Made by a program: the position numbers and the translations under genes. Below, piece by piece: positions 41,310-50,960 of a DNA stretch of 64,000 nucleotides. Under the pieces are notes generated by a model. That model saw nothing but the letters and a program-made list of their open reading frames with translations. It was not told the DNA's origin and did no database searches. The DNA is from CAYQMF01 sp964418595 (GTDB lineage Bacteria > Planctomycetota > UBA1135 > UBA2386), in the NCBI GenBank assembly GCA_964418595.1, contig CAYQMF010000018.1, forward strand, positions 6,034 to 70,033, read 5' to 3'. The number at the start of each line of letters is the position of its first letter. The first letter of the stretch is position 1.

Positions 41310-42176
41310 GTGGCCGGCGAGCTGCCCTTCGTGCCGCCGATGCTCGCCCGCCTCGGCGAGCCGTTCGACGCCGAGGACCATCTCTTCGAGGTGAAGTGGG
41401 ACGGCTACCGGGCGCTGGTGCTGAGCGACGCCGCGGGCGTGCGCGTGCTGAGCCGCAACCAGGTCGACTTCACGGTGCGCTTCAGGGCCGCCGACTGGCT
41501 GGGCGCGCTGCCGGCAGGTACGGCGCTGGACGGCGAGATCGTCGCCCTGCGCGATGGCCTTCCCGACTTCGAGCAGCTCCAGCAGCGCAACCCGGGTCCC
41601 GTGGTGTTCATGGCGTTCGACGTGCTGTTCGCCGGCGGGGCGAGCCTCCAGGGCGAACCGCTGGTCGAGCGCCGCAAGGTGCTCGCCGACCTCGTGGCCG
41701 CGACCGGCCACCCGCGCATCGCCCTCTCCGACGGTGTCGTTGGCGCAGGCAAAGCGTTCTTCGCGCAGCTCGTCGCCCGCGGCTTCGAGGGCGTCGTCGG
41801 CAAGCGCCTGTGCAGCCGCTACGAGGCGGGGCAGCGCTCCGGGGCCTGGACCAAGTGCAAGCGCTCCGAGTCGCTGCACTGCGCGATCATCGGCTACGTC
41901 GCGGTGGGGGAGGACCTGCGGAGTCTCGCGCTGGCAGCGCCGGACGCGACCGGCCGCCTCACGTACGTGGGCGGGGTGGGCAGCGGCCTCGACGGCGCGC
42001 TCCGTTCCGCGCTGCTGCCGCGCCTGCGCGCCCGACCGCGCGCCACCCCCCTCGTGCCGTGCAGCGAACCCGCCTCCTGGGTTGAGCCCGGCCTCTACTG
42101 CACCGTAAAGTTCGTCGAGCGCACGCGCAGCGGTCATCTGCGCGCGCCGGTGTTCCTCGACTGGGCGGAAGCGTGA
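41310..42176 (+). CDS. ATP-dependent DNA ligase, minimal LigD-type ligase domain
   Basis: 288 residues, GTG start six nt after ku. The adenylation motif I is EVKWDGYRA with nucleophile Lys29. Further motifs are LDGEIVAL (III), FMAFDVLFAGG (IIIa), FEGVVGKRL (IV) and WTKCKR (V). An OB-fold domain follows (GRLTYVGGVGSGLD). It matches the ligase module of LigD but has neither the polymerase nor the phosphoesterase module, so end processing must be done by other proteins. It should seal ends held by Ku. Its stop overlaps the next gene's start as GTGA. Confidence 0.92.
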   Translation: MAGELPFVPPMLARLGEPFDAEDHLFEVKWDGYRALVLSDAAGVRVLSRNQVDFTVRFRAADWLGALPAGTALDGEIVALRDGLPDFEQLQQRNPGPVVFMAFDVLFAGGASLQGEPLVERRKVLADLVAATGHPRIALSDGVVGAGKAFFAQLVARGFEGVVGKRLCSRYEAGQRSGAWTKCKRSESLHCAIIGYVAVGEDLRSLALAAPDATGRLTYVGGVGSGLDGALRSALLPRLRARPRATPLVPCSEPASWVEPGLYCTVKFVERTRSGHLRAPVFLDWAEA

Positions 42177-43069
42177 TTCGAGCCGACGACGACAGCGCGG
42201 ATGGCGACGGTGGGCGGCTCTTCTCCGTCGACCAGCTCGCGCGCCTGGTCGGTGTGCCGCCCGCGTCGGCGCGCGCGTGGACGAAGCGCGGCTGGTTGCG
42301 GCCGGTGCGCACCGTGGACCTGCGGCCGCTCTTCGACTTCGCGCAGCTCGCGACCGCGCGTGCGCTGGCCGCCCTGCAGCGCGAGGGCGTCACGCCGGCG
42401 CGCCTGCGCCGGGCGCTCGTGCAACTCGGACGGTGGCACCCCGACGCGCAGTCGCTGCGCGGCGCGCTGCTGAGCTTTCTGGAGGAGCCGGAGCTGCTCG
42501 TGCGCACGCCCGACGGCCGCCTCGCCGAGCCGTCGGGGCAGTTGTGCCTCGAGTTCGGTCGCGAGCCGGCGCCGCTGCCGCCGCGCCGCATGGCGTCGTC
42601 GCACCCGCCGCGCGATCCGCTCGACGCCTTCGAGGCCGCTCTCGCGCACGAACAGCGCGGCGAACTCGAGGCGGCGCTCGCGGCGTACGAGGCGGCGCTG
42701 GCCGGCTTCGGGCGCGAACCGGAGATCCTGTTCAACCTCGGCAACGTGCTCTTCGCGCTCGGCCGGCAGGCGGCGGCGGCGGCGCACTTCCTCGGCGCGA
42801 TCGAACTCGACCCCGAGTTCCCGGAGGCCTGGAACAACCTCGGCAACGCGCTCGCGGAGCTGGGTCGTGTCGAGCAGGGCGTGTCCGCATACCGCAAGGC
42901 GCTCGAAGTGCGGCCCGACTACGCCGACGCGCACTTCAATCTTGCCGAGGCGCTGCACGGCGCTGGCGACGGCGTCGGCGCGCGCGCGCACTGGCAGGCG
43001 TACCTGCGGCGCGATCCGTTCAGTCGTTGGGCGCAGCGGGCGCGCGCGCGGCTGGGCGAAGGATCGTAG
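42173..43069 (+). CDS. MerR-type helix-turn-helix/TPR protein in the Ku-ligase operon
   Basis: 298 residues from the GTG at 42173, coupled to the ligase by GTGA. Residues ~15-85 form a MerR-like winged helix (FSVDQLARLVGVPPASARAW, then LFDFAQLATARALAALQREG). Residues ~150-290 are about four TPR repeats (EILFNLGNVLFALGRQAAA, EFPEAWNNLGNALAELGR, YADAHFNLAEALHGAG). There is no effector-binding MerR dimerisation helix. Being third in a coupled Ku-ligase unit suggests either a regulator of NHEJ or a DNA-bound protein scaffold in repair; both are inference. Confidence 0.75.
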   Translation: MIRADDDSADGDGGRLFSVDQLARLVGVPPASARAWTKRGWLRPVRTVDLRPLFDFAQLATARALAALQREGVTPARLRRALVQLGRWHPDAQSLRGALLSFLEEPELLVRTPDGRLAEPSGQLCLEFGREPAPLPPRRMASSHPPRDPLDAFEAALAHEQRGELEAALAAYEAALAGFGREPEILFNLGNVLFALGRQAAAAAHFLGAIELDPEFPEAWNNLGNALAELGRVEQGVSAYRKALEVRPDYADAHFNLAEALHGAGDGVGARAHWQAYLRRDPFSRWAQRARARLGEGS

Positions 43070-43097
43070 GGACGCGACGGTCGTGCGCGCTCGCCCG

Positions 43098-43610
43098 TCA
43101 GCCACGCCGGGCGCTCGCGTCGCCGTCGAACTCGTGCGGCGATGCCGTCTGCTCGGGCCCGACCCGGCCAACCACGATCGTGGCCTTCGCGTAGCTCTCG
43201 GGGCGCACCGCACTGCCGGCCGCACGCCGCAACATCGCGAGCTGCCCCGTGTGGGTGAGCGCATCGGCGATGGGGCCCTGGAAGATCGTCTCCGGCGACT
43301 TCGCGAGTTCGCGTTCCGAGGCGAGCATCGCGTCGAGCCGGGCGAGACCAGCGAAGAAGCGTTCGACATCGCGTGCGAAGTCGCCGACACCGCCGGCTTG
43401 CCACTGCACCGGGCCTTCGGCCAGCGTCACCGCCCAAGCCATCAGGTCGCCGAGGTGACCGACGAGTTCGAGCGGCGTGCGGCCACCCGCGATCGGCCGG
43501 CACTCGGCGAACCCGGCGGGCGGATCGCGCAGGACCTTGGCGGCGCGGTAGGCCAGGGTGGCGAGTGTGTGGCGGAGGAGGGAACGCGCGGTCGTGTTCG
43601 CGGCGGACAT
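43098..43610 (-). CDS. DinB-like four-helix bundle protein
   Basis: 170 residues from the ATG at 43610; the frame is open to 43673 but an overlap into the next gene would then be needed. The pattern RSLLRHTLATLAYRAAKVL, then GRTPLELVGHLGDLMAWAV and ADALTHTGQLAMLRRAAG, fits the DinB/YfiT fold, with His in VGHLGD and LTHTGQL at the usual metal-ligand positions. DinB-like proteins include thiol-dependent transferases and stress proteins; the substrate is unknown. Same direction as the DUF3810 gene, 40 nt apart. Confidence 0.7.
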   Translation of the reverse strand: MSAANTTARSLLRHTLATLAYRAAKVLRDPPAGFAECRPIAGGRTPLELVGHLGDLMAWAVTLAEGPVQWQAGGVGDFARDVERFFAGLARLDAMLASERELAKSPETIFQGPIADALTHTGQLAMLRRAAGSAVRPESYAKATIVVGRVGPEQTASPHEFDGDASARRG

Positions 43611-43650
43611 CCGGGCATCGGACGCCGCCGCGTGCCGCCGGGCAAGGGCA

Positions 43651-44835
43651 TCACCGTCCGCCGACCAGGCCACCGCGCGTCCGCGCGTAGGCGATCAACA
43701 GCGCCGTACTCGCCCCGTAGGCCTCGACTCCCTTGGCGACGCCGTGCGACTTCAGGTACGTGTCGTTGATCGTGATCGTGATCCGCGTGAGCGTGCCTTC
43801 GCGCGCGGACCAGAACGCCGACCTCGCCTGCAGGTCGCGCCGCACGCCGGGCAGGCGCGCGTTGGCGAGGCGCGTGGCCTCCATGCCACCGACGCGCATC
43901 AGCTCGTGGAGCAGGGTCTCGCTGGCCATCAGGTACGCGGCGTAGCGCTGGTAGGCGTACTCGCCGCGCACACCGGCGGCGAAGGCGAGGAACTCGACCT
44001 CGTCCTCCGGCCCGATCCCGCGTTGGTGGGCCTTCTCGTGTGCGACCACGTGCGGGCGGTGGCAATGGGGCTGGTCGCCGTTGAGGTTCGCCTCGCCGGT
44101 CCATGGGAAGAAGAAGCCGGTGAGGTGCATGCGGCTCATGAGGCCCGAAGCCAGCGGGACCTTGGTGCGGCCGTGGCGGCCGCGCATCGCCGCGGGCAGC
44201 GCGAGGTCGTCGATCGCGCGGTCGAGGGCGACGTCGGTGGCACGGTCGAGTTCGGCCCACGGCAGCGACCAGGCCGAAGGCACGCCGAGATCGTCGCTCC
44301 CCATGGCCTCCCGGTACGCCGAGTTGCACGCGTCGACCGCGGCCTCGGCCAGCGCCCCCAGTTCGCGTGCCTGCTCGGCGCGCTCAGGCAGCGGGGTGAC
44401 GTGGTCCTGCCAACCGAGCAGGTCGACGAGCGGCGCGCGCGCGTAGTTGAGACCCCACGTCCCATAGAACACCGCGCCGATCACCGCCGCCCAGCGCAGC
44501 GTCCGGGCCGCGCCGGTGACCAGGAGCGCCACGACGGTGGTGGGTCGTCTGACGAGGGCGATTGCGCCGCGCACCACGTGCCACGCGCCGCGCGCGATCA
44601 GGGCCGCGAGCACGAACTCCGCGAGGCAGAAGGGCAGCGCGCCGCTGAGCGTCGCCATGGCGCCGACGATGGCCGTGGAGACGTGCAGCGCGTACGGGCC
44701 GTCGACGCAGCCGGGGATGCGCGTGGCCACGAACGCCAGGGCCAGTGCCACGAGCGCGAGCGCCGTGACCACGTGTCGCCAGCGTCGCAGCACACGGCGC
44801 GCGTTGGGTGGGAGCGGTGGGGGCGCGTCGGGCAC
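43651..44835 (-). CDS. DUF3810 family membrane metallopeptidase-like protein
   Basis: 394 residues. Three N-terminal hydrophobic segments (VTALALVALALAFVA; VGAMATLSGALPFCLAEF; VVALLVTGAARTLRWAA) are followed by a long domain typical of DUF3810 (WGLNYARAPL; KVPLASGLMSRMHLTGFFFPWTGEANLN). It contains HEKAHQRG, an HExxH zinc-site motif, and DEVEFLAF, a likely third ligand. The family is predicted to be a membrane protease; no substrate is known. It is divergent from the ELWxxDGT gene across 73 nt and upstream of the DinB-like gene on the same strand. Confidence 0.75.
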   Translation of the reverse strand: MPDAPPPLPPNARRVLRRWRHVVTALALVALALAFVATRIPGCVDGPYALHVSTAIVGAMATLSGALPFCLAEFVLAALIARGAWHVVRGAIALVRRPTTVVALLVTGAARTLRWAAVIGAVFYGTWGLNYARAPLVDLLGWQDHVTPLPERAEQARELGALAEAAVDACNSAYREAMGSDDLGVPSAWSLPWAELDRATDVALDRAIDDLALPAAMRGRHGRTKVPLASGLMSRMHLTGFFFPWTGEANLNGDQPHCHRPHVVAHEKAHQRGIGPEDEVEFLAFAAGVRGEYAYQRYAAYLMASETLLHELMRVGGMEATRLANARLPGVRRDLQARSAFWSAREGTLTRITITINDTYLKSHGVAKGVEAYGASTALLIAYARTRGGLVGGR

Positions 44836-44908
44836 GGGCGCGGAGGATAGCGCCGCGCGCCGAACCCGAGGGAGGTACCATCGCCGCGGTCATCGACCCG
44901 ACCCTTCC

Positions 44909-47900
44909 ATGCCGAAGGTCCGCGCGCTCCTCGCCCTCCTCACGACTGCGGCGCTGCTGCCCGCGCAGCAGTCGCTCGGCGACCTCAATCCTTTCACGAC
45001 CGATCCCGACTCGTCGCCCGGACCCTTCGCCGCGCTCGGCAACACTGTGGTGTTCGCGGCGACCGCCGCGGCGAGCGGGCGCGAACTGTGGGGCATGCCG
45101 TTCGGTGGCCAGGCTCAGTTGCTCGCCGATCTGGCGCCCGGATCCTCCGATCCGGAGCACCTCACCTGGGTCGGCAACTCGCTCTTCTTCGTGGCCGACG
45201 ATGGCGCCGGCCGCGCGCTGTGGGTGTTCGACGGTGCGACCGCGATCGTGCGCAAGCTGCGCGTGCTCGCGGTGCGGCCGGAAGCGCAGGGGCCCGCCGC
45301 GCATGCGGTCGGCTCGCTGCTCCTCTGCATCGCCGACGACGGCGCGACGGGCCCCGAACTGTGGCGCAGCGACGGTACGCCGGCGGGGACGCAGCTCGTC
45401 GCCGACATCGAGCCGGGTGCCCTCGGCGGCCGGCTCGAAGGCGCGACCGTGCGCGGCCACGAGTTGTTCTTCGCGTTCCGCACGCCGCACACCACGCTGG
45501 CGCGCACGCTTCTCGTGCGCAGTGACGGTACTTCGGCCGGCACGCGCGTGGTCACGCGCTCCGACCAGGGCGGGCCGGAGATCCGCCAGCGGCTCGTCAC
45601 CGCCAACGCACAGGTGTTCTTCGCCGGCTCCGTCGGGCCCGTGCCGAACTACGAACTGTGGGCGTCCGATGGAACCGCGGCCGGTACGCGCCTCGTCATC
45701 GACTGGGATCCCAACCGCGGATCGTTCCTCGGCGACCTCGTCTCGCTCGGCAGCCGCGTCGCCTACGTCGCCTTCATCCCGAGCTACGGCGAGGAGCCGG
45801 TGCTCAGCGACGGCACGCCCAACGGCTCGCACATCGTCGACGTGAACGTGCTCGTCGGCCGCGGCTCGACGCCTGATCACCTCACGCCGATGGGCGGCGA
45901 CCTCTACCTGTTCGGCAGCGGGCTCCCGGGCTCCGGGCTCTACCGCATCGATACCACGCGGCGGAGCGCGTCGCTCCTCGCCTCCCTGCTCTGGCAGCCC
46001 GCGCTCGAGCCGCCGATCGTCGCGGCGGGGTCGCGCCTGTTCTTCCGCGGCGTGGAGCGGAGTGCCGCGTCGACCACCTCGGCGCAGCTCTGGGTCAGCG
46101 ATGGCACCGCGGCCGGGACCCTGCCCCTGCGCAACCTCCGCCGCGGGCTCGACGCCCCGCGCTTCGGACGCCTCACGGCGGTCGGCGGCAACGCGATCTT
46201 CGCGGTCGACGACGGGATCGTCGGCCAAGAGCCGTGGCAGAGCGACGGCACGACGCCCGGCACCCACATCGCCGCGAACGTGCACGCGAGCGCCGCGACA
46301 CAGGGGCGGGGCTCGGCGCCGACGTTCTTCCTGCCGGCGCGACACGCGACGGTGTTCGATGCCGACGACGGCCAGCGCGGGCGCGAGCCGTGGCGCACCG
46401 ACGGCACCGCGGCGGGGACGCAACCCCTCGCGGATCTCGTGCCCGGCGGGTCCGGGTCAGAGCTGATCGCGCTCGGGCTCACGCGCGGCGAAGCGATCTT
46501 CGCCTCGTTCCCCGGCGGATCGCTGCGCGCCGACTACTACGCGAGCGACGGGAGCGCGGCGGGCACGCGGCGGTTGGCGTGGCCGTCGCTGCTCGGCGTG
46601 CCCGTGCCGGGCTCGATCGCGCCCGACGACGACCGGGCCATCGTGGCGTGCGTCGCCCGCCTCGACGGGTTCGGTTCGTCGCCGCAGGACTGGTCGATCC
46701 TCGAGTTCGCGGGCGACGGCGTCTCGGCGCTCGGGGCGTTGCAACTCAGCGCGATGCCGGGCGCGTTGACCATGGTGCGTGGCGCGGCGTTCTTCGCCGC
46801 CGACTCGCTCGCCACCGGCCGCGAACTGTGGGTCGCGACGGGTACGGCGCGTCCGGTGCTCGACATCCGACCCGGCCCGTTCGGGAGCGACCCGGGCGCG
46901 AGCCTGCGCATCGGGCTCGGCAGCGCCCTGATGTTCTCGGCCGACGACGGCGTGCACGGCGTGGAACTGTGGCGCAGCGACGGCACCGCCGCGGGTACGC
47001 AGCTCGTGGCGGACCTGTGGCCGGGCGCGTCGAGCGGCAACCCGCGCGCGCCGGTGCGCTTCCGCGATCGCGTGATCTTCGTCGCCGACGCGCCGGCGTC
47101 GGGCGCGGAGCTGTGGATCACCGACGGCACGGCGGCCGGGACCCAGTTGCTGCTCGACCTGCGGCCGGGGGCCATGGGCTCGGGGCCGACGGGGCTCGTG
47201 GCCACGCCGACCTCGTTGTGGTTCAGCGCCGACGACGGTGTCTCCGGCCGCGAGCTGTTCGTGCTCGACGCCGCGGGCGCACGCCGCGTCGCGGATCTCA
47301 ACCCGGGGGCGGGGTCCTCGAACCCGCGCGACCTCGTGCCGCTGGGCTCGCGCCGGCTCTTGTTCGTGGCCGACAACGGCACGGGTGGCGAGGAGCTGTG
47401 GGAAACGGATGGCTCCGCCGCCGCCACGCGCGCGCGCTTCACGCGCCCTGGGCCCACGGGCAGTGGCGCGCGCGCCGTGACGGTGCGCGGCGATGGCAGA
47501 GTGTTGTTCGCGGCCGACGACGGCGCACTCGGTCAGGAACCCTGGGTCTTCGATGCCGGGGCCGTCGCTCAGCCGATCGCACCCGGGTGCGGCGTGCCGG
47601 ACACGTGGCTGCGCATCGACGACCCCGTGCTCGGGACCAGCGCGCGCGTGGGTGTCACGCGCCGGGACGGCGGCAGCCTCGGCGGCGTGTTCCTGCTGGG
47701 TCTGCCGCGCTTCGACGTCGTGCTCGGCTGCACGGTCCACGTCGACCCGACGGGGATCGCGCTGGGATTCGCGTTCCAGCAGGCTTGGAGCACGCAGCTC
47801 GCGGTGCCGAACGTGCCGTCCCTCCGCCGCACGGAGCTGCGCGCGCAGGCCCTGCTCGGCCCGTTCTTCGGGCCGTTCGGGTGGTCGTTGTCGGACGCGT

Positions 47901-47923
47901 GGTCGGTGCAGCCGGGGCGGTGA
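44909..47923 (+). CDS. Secreted ELWxxDGT-repeat protein
   Basis: 1,004 residues from the ATG at 44909. A signal peptide ends in LLPAQQ. About a dozen copies of ELWxxDGTxAGTxL (for example ELWRSDGTPAGTQL and ELWITDGTAAGTQL), each followed by a FFxAxD-type strand, build a large beta-propeller-like fold. The final ~110 residues lack the repeat and end with AQALLGPFF, similar to the C-terminal module of other exported proteins here. Such proteins are common in planctomycetes and myxobacteria and are probably cell-surface; no enzymatic activity is known for the repeat. Convergent with the next gene, 15 nt apart. Confidence 0.85.
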   Translation: MPKVRALLALLTTAALLPAQQSLGDLNPFTTDPDSSPGPFAALGNTVVFAATAAASGRELWGMPFGGQAQLLADLAPGSSDPEHLTWVGNSLFFVADDGAGRALWVFDGATAIVRKLRVLAVRPEAQGPAAHAVGSLLLCIADDGATGPELWRSDGTPAGTQLVADIEPGALGGRLEGATVRGHELFFAFRTPHTTLARTLLVRSDGTSAGTRVVTRSDQGGPEIRQRLVTANAQVFFAGSVGPVPNYELWASDGTAAGTRLVIDWDPNRGSFLGDLVSLGSRVAYVAFIPSYGEEPVLSDGTPNGSHIVDVNVLVGRGSTPDHLTPMGGDLYLFGSGLPGSGLYRIDTTRRSASLLASLLWQPALEPPIVAAGSRLFFRGVERSAASTTSAQLWVSDGTAAGTLPLRNLRRGLDAPRFGRLTAVGGNAIFAVDDGIVGQEPWQSDGTTPGTHIAANVHASAATQGRGSAPTFFLPARHATVFDADDGQRGREPWRTDGTAAGTQPLADLVPGGSGSELIALGLTRGEAIFASFPGGSLRADYYASDGSAAGTRRLAWPSLLGVPVPGSIAPDDDRAIVACVARLDGFGSSPQDWSILEFAGDGVSALGALQLSAMPGALTMVRGAAFFAADSLATGRELWVATGTARPVLDIRPGPFGSDPGASLRIGLGSALMFSADDGVHGVELWRSDGTAAGTQLVADLWPGASSGNPRAPVRFRDRVIFVADAPASGAELWITDGTAAGTQLLLDLRPGAMGSGPTGLVATPTSLWFSADDGVSGRELFVLDAAGARRVADLNPGAGSSNPRDLVPLGSRRLLFVADNGTGGEELWETDGSAAATRARFTRPGPTGSGARAVTVRGDGRVLFAADDGALGQEPWVFDAGAVAQPIAPGCGVPDTWLRIDDPVLGTSARVGVTRRDGGSLGGVFLLGLPRFDVVLGCTVHVDPTGIALGFAFQQAWSTQLAVPNVPSLRRTELRAQALLGPFFGPFGWSLSDAWSVQPGR

Positions 47924-47938
47924 CCGACCGCGTTGCTC

Positions 47939-49303
47939 CTACTGGAACGCCACCCGCACGCCCCGCGAGCTGACGAGACCCAGCGCGTTCGCCGGCGGAT
48001 CGAGCACGGCCCACTGGGCGTACGCCGTGCCGGCGCCGACGAAGGTCGGGCACGGCAGCAGCGCCGACACCGAGCCGTTGCCGGCGAGGGTCACCGGCAG
48101 CGCGATCACCGGGTTCACGTACAGGAAGTTGCCCGGCGCGTTCGGCAGCGGCACGGCCTGCTGCACGACGCCGACCAGGAACGCGCCCGCCGCGCCGCCG
48201 AGGCTGGTGTTCAGGGTGAGCACGAAGTCGCGCCGCTGGAACGAACTCGCGTCCTGCAGCGCGCCGACGCTCGGCGTGCCGTGCACACCGAAGGTCGAGA
48301 GCTGCGGCTGGTACGCGAGGCGCCGTACGAACACTTCGCTGAAGCCCTGGTACTCGGCCTGATAGACGAAGGTCGTGCCGTTGCGGTCGACGCTCGGCCG
48401 CCGATAGCCGCCGCGCGGCTCCGTGGTCAATGCGACCTGCCCGCCGAAGCGGCTGTCGAAGCGTCCCACGTCGAGGTTTTGGCCGTTGGCCTGCAGCATG
48501 ACTTCGCCATCCTGCGTGGGCGCCGCCAGGCGGTCGCCGCGGCTGCTGCCCTGGGTGGTGGCTACGAACGTCCAGCCTGGAAGGCTTCGCACCGTCACCT
48601 CCTTGATGGTGGCGATCACGGCCTCGTACGCCACCGAGCTGGCGTCCGGCGCGAGGCGCGCGTAGCGGTTGCCGCGCCCGCTGTTCGACGTGTGCGGCCC
48701 GCTCACCGTCTGCGTGCCGAGGTCGATGCTGAACAACTCGTGCGCGCCGGCGACCATCTTCTGGAAGACCACCGTGTTGCCGCGCACGTGCGGCAGGCGA
48801 CGGCCGGCGCCGCTGTTGGTCGTGAGCTGCGTCGCCGCGCCGCCGGTCGCGTTCACCACGAACACCTCGTGGTCGCTGCCGATCAGCGCCTGGTACACCA
48901 CGCGCGTACCGTCGCCGGTGAGCTGCGGGTAGGGCATGAGGTTGGCCGCCGTGACGACCGTGTCGGAGTTGGCGACGAGGTCGAGCACGTGCACGCCAGT
49001 CGCGTTCCAGTAGGCGATGCGCGTGCCGTCGTCGGAGATCGAGAGCGACGGCCAGGCGTCGTAGATGCTGTTGCCGACCCACACGTCGGCGCCGGTCGTG
49101 CGCTGTACGACGGTGCCGCCGCGCGTCGGGACGGTGAACACCTCGCGGCGGCCGCCGACCAGGGAGACGAAGGCCACGAGCGGGGCGTCCAGCGCGAGCA
49201 CCGGCTGGCGTTCGCCACCCGCGGCGACCGTGGTGAGCCGGGTCTGGGCCGGGACGGCCAGCGACAGGAGCGCGAGGCTCGCACAGAGGCAGGACTTGAT
49301 CAT
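47939..49303 (-). CDS. Secreted TolB/WD40-like beta-propeller protein with C-terminal module
   Basis: 454 residues from the ATG at 49303, which overlaps the upstream gene's stop (ATGA). Signal peptide SLALLSLAVPAQ. The repeated pattern PSLSISDDGTRIAYWN, PQLTGDGTRVVYQAL, ARLAPDASSVAYEAV and PSVDRNGTTFVYQAEY is the PD40/TolB-type blade. The C-terminal ~110 residues carry the shared module ending TAYAQWAVLD. Function unknown; the fold suggests binding of glycan or protein outside the cell. Coupled to the streptogramin-lyase-like gene, so the two probably act together. Confidence 0.78.
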   Translation of the reverse strand: MIKSCLCASLALLSLAVPAQTRLTTVAAGGERQPVLALDAPLVAFVSLVGGRREVFTVPTRGGTVVQRTTGADVWVGNSIYDAWPSLSISDDGTRIAYWNATGVHVLDLVANSDTVVTAANLMPYPQLTGDGTRVVYQALIGSDHEVFVVNATGGAATQLTTNSGAGRRLPHVRGNTVVFQKMVAGAHELFSIDLGTQTVSGPHTSNSGRGNRYARLAPDASSVAYEAVIATIKEVTVRSLPGWTFVATTQGSSRGDRLAAPTQDGEVMLQANGQNLDVGRFDSRFGGQVALTTEPRGGYRRPSVDRNGTTFVYQAEYQGFSEVFVRRLAYQPQLSTFGVHGTPSVGALQDASSFQRRDFVLTLNTSLGGAAGAFLVGVVQQAVPLPNAPGNFLYVNPVIALPVTLAGNGSVSALLPCPTFVGAGTAYAQWAVLDPPANALGLVSSRGVRVAFQ

Positions 49304-50853
49304 GGCAGCACCAGCTTGGCGATCTTGTTGACGGAGGACTGCGTGAACCAGATGACGCCGTCGGGCGCGACCGTCAGCCCGTCCTTGAGCCCGGGACTCG
49401 ACGTGGGGATGAGGTAGTCGGTGAACGTGAGCGTCATCGGATCGAAGACGGCGATGTAGCCGCGCGTGCGCGTGCCGACGACGGCGTGGCCGTTCGGCGC
49501 CATGAACATCGGCCCGCCGTTCTCGCCGGCGCGCCAGAGGTGCTCCGTGAACGTGTTGGTCCTGGTGTCGTACACGCCGAGCTTGTTGGCCGTCCAGTAC
49601 GTGAAGTACACCTTGCCGTCGTTGACGCCGCCGAAGGCGGGCCCGTTCTGCGAGGGGGCGGCGATGCGCTGCATCGTGGCGGCGCCGGGCGGCAGCTTGC
49701 CGAGGCCCTGGAAGGTGTAGAGCGGCGACCACGCGGTGTTGGTCTCCGCCTCGAGGTGGATGCCCACCGGATACGACGGCGCCGGCAGCGTCACCGTGCG
49801 CACCCAGGTGCTGGTCCTGGGGTCGAACTCGGAGACCTTCTCGTGAGCGTGGTCGGTGACGTAGAGCGTGCCGTAGCCGCTCGGCGTGGGGATCGCCAGG
49901 TTCGCGGGCGAGTAGGGTGGCGCGTAGCGCGTGAACTGGCGCGTGGGGATGTCGAGCTTGCCGAGCCCGGCGTCGGACGCGTACAGCCCGAACCACGCGC
50001 GGTCCTGATCGTCGACGACGAAGCCGTCGGGCGAGGAGAAGCCGGTGGTCGGGTACGACTGGAACTGGTTCGTGTTGGGATCGAAGACGCTGATGCGGTT
50101 GGGCGTCGGCTCGCTGAACCAGATCAGCCCCTTCGAGTCCGCCCAGATCTGATCGGGGAAGCTCATCCCCGCGAACGTGTACTCGGTGATCGCGGCCTGC
50201 GTCGGCGCAGCCGTCCAGTCGCGCTGCTCGAGCATGCGGTGGACGACCCGGCCGGCGTCGACGACCTCCGTCACGCGGTGCGTTGGCGTGAGCGACTGCA
50301 CGAGGCGCGCGCGGACGAGGTCGCCGCTGCCGTCGCGCCGCCCGTACCAGATCGCCTCGCCCTCGCCGCCGACCGGTGTCGGGTCGATGCGGCTCGCGCG
50401 CGGCATGCGGTTGAAGAGGCCGACGCAGCGGTCGCCGTCGAAGTACAGCGTCACGTCGGAGTCGAAGAGCGGAGTGCCCTGCCGCGTGAACTCGAAGGTC
50501 AAGCCCTCACAGCCGCGCCACGACGAAGTGCGCGCGAACGCCGGCACGAACCCGGCCTGGCCCAATGCCGTGGCATGCGTGTCGAGCCAGCGCAGGACCG
50601 CGGCGCGATCCTTCGCGACGGCGAGCGCGCCGCCCTCCTGGTCGGGCCAGACCAGCATCGCGTTGCCGCTGCCGTCGCGGATCGCCGCGCAACGCTGGCC
50701 GAGATCGAGGCCGTCGGTCGCCAGCACGCGCAGGCCCATGCCGAGGTCGGCGATGGCGACGTGCGGCGCCGCAGCGCGCGCGGGGGGAGCGGGTGCCTGC
50801 GAGACACCCGAGGAGGCGAGCGCGAAGCAGCTCGCGGAGAAGATCACGCGCAT
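49300..50853 (-). CDS. Virginiamycin B lyase-like beta-propeller protein, secreted
   Basis: 517 residues from the ATG at 50853; the open frame upstream is a shadow of the next gene. Signal peptide IFSASCFALASSGVSQA. Residues ~240-517 form a seven-bladed propeller of the streptogramin B lyase (Vgb) type: DQIWADSKGLIWFSEPTPNRI, GFVVDDQDRAWFGLY, GLTVAPDGVIWFTQSSVNKI. Vgb linearises streptogramin B antibiotics; however most relatives outside Firmicutes are not resistance enzymes, and the ~220-residue N-terminal domain is absent from true Vgb. The role is probably extracellular and not antibiotic-related. Confidence 0.72.
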   Translation of the reverse strand: MRVIFSASCFALASSGVSQAPAPPARAAAPHVAIADLGMGLRVLATDGLDLGQRCAAIRDGSGNAMLVWPDQEGGALAVAKDRAAVLRWLDTHATALGQAGFVPAFARTSSWRGCEGLTFEFTRQGTPLFDSDVTLYFDGDRCVGLFNRMPRASRIDPTPVGGEGEAIWYGRRDGSGDLVRARLVQSLTPTHRVTEVVDAGRVVHRMLEQRDWTAAPTQAAITEYTFAGMSFPDQIWADSKGLIWFSEPTPNRISVFDPNTNQFQSYPTTGFSSPDGFVVDDQDRAWFGLYASDAGLGKLDIPTRQFTRYAPPYSPANLAIPTPSGYGTLYVTDHAHEKVSEFDPRTSTWVRTVTLPAPSYPVGIHLEAETNTAWSPLYTFQGLGKLPPGAATMQRIAAPSQNGPAFGGVNDGKVYFTYWTANKLGVYDTRTNTFTEHLWRAGENGGPMFMAPNGHAVVGTRTRGYIAVFDPMTLTFTDYLIPTSSPGLKDGLTVAPDGVIWFTQSSVNKIAKLVLP

Positions 50854-50960
50854 GACGTTGGCCCTTGCGAGAGTGCGGGAGCGTGCCGGAACGGACGGCA
50901 CGGCGGGATGGTAGCGACTGCGGTCGCCGCGTGGGGCGCCGCTGCGATGGAAGTTCGCCC

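Noticed and set aside
49300..50853. Streptogramin resistance by the Vgb-like protein
   Set aside because: Only the propeller fold is shared, there is an extra N-terminal domain, and most such exported relatives are not resistance enzymes.
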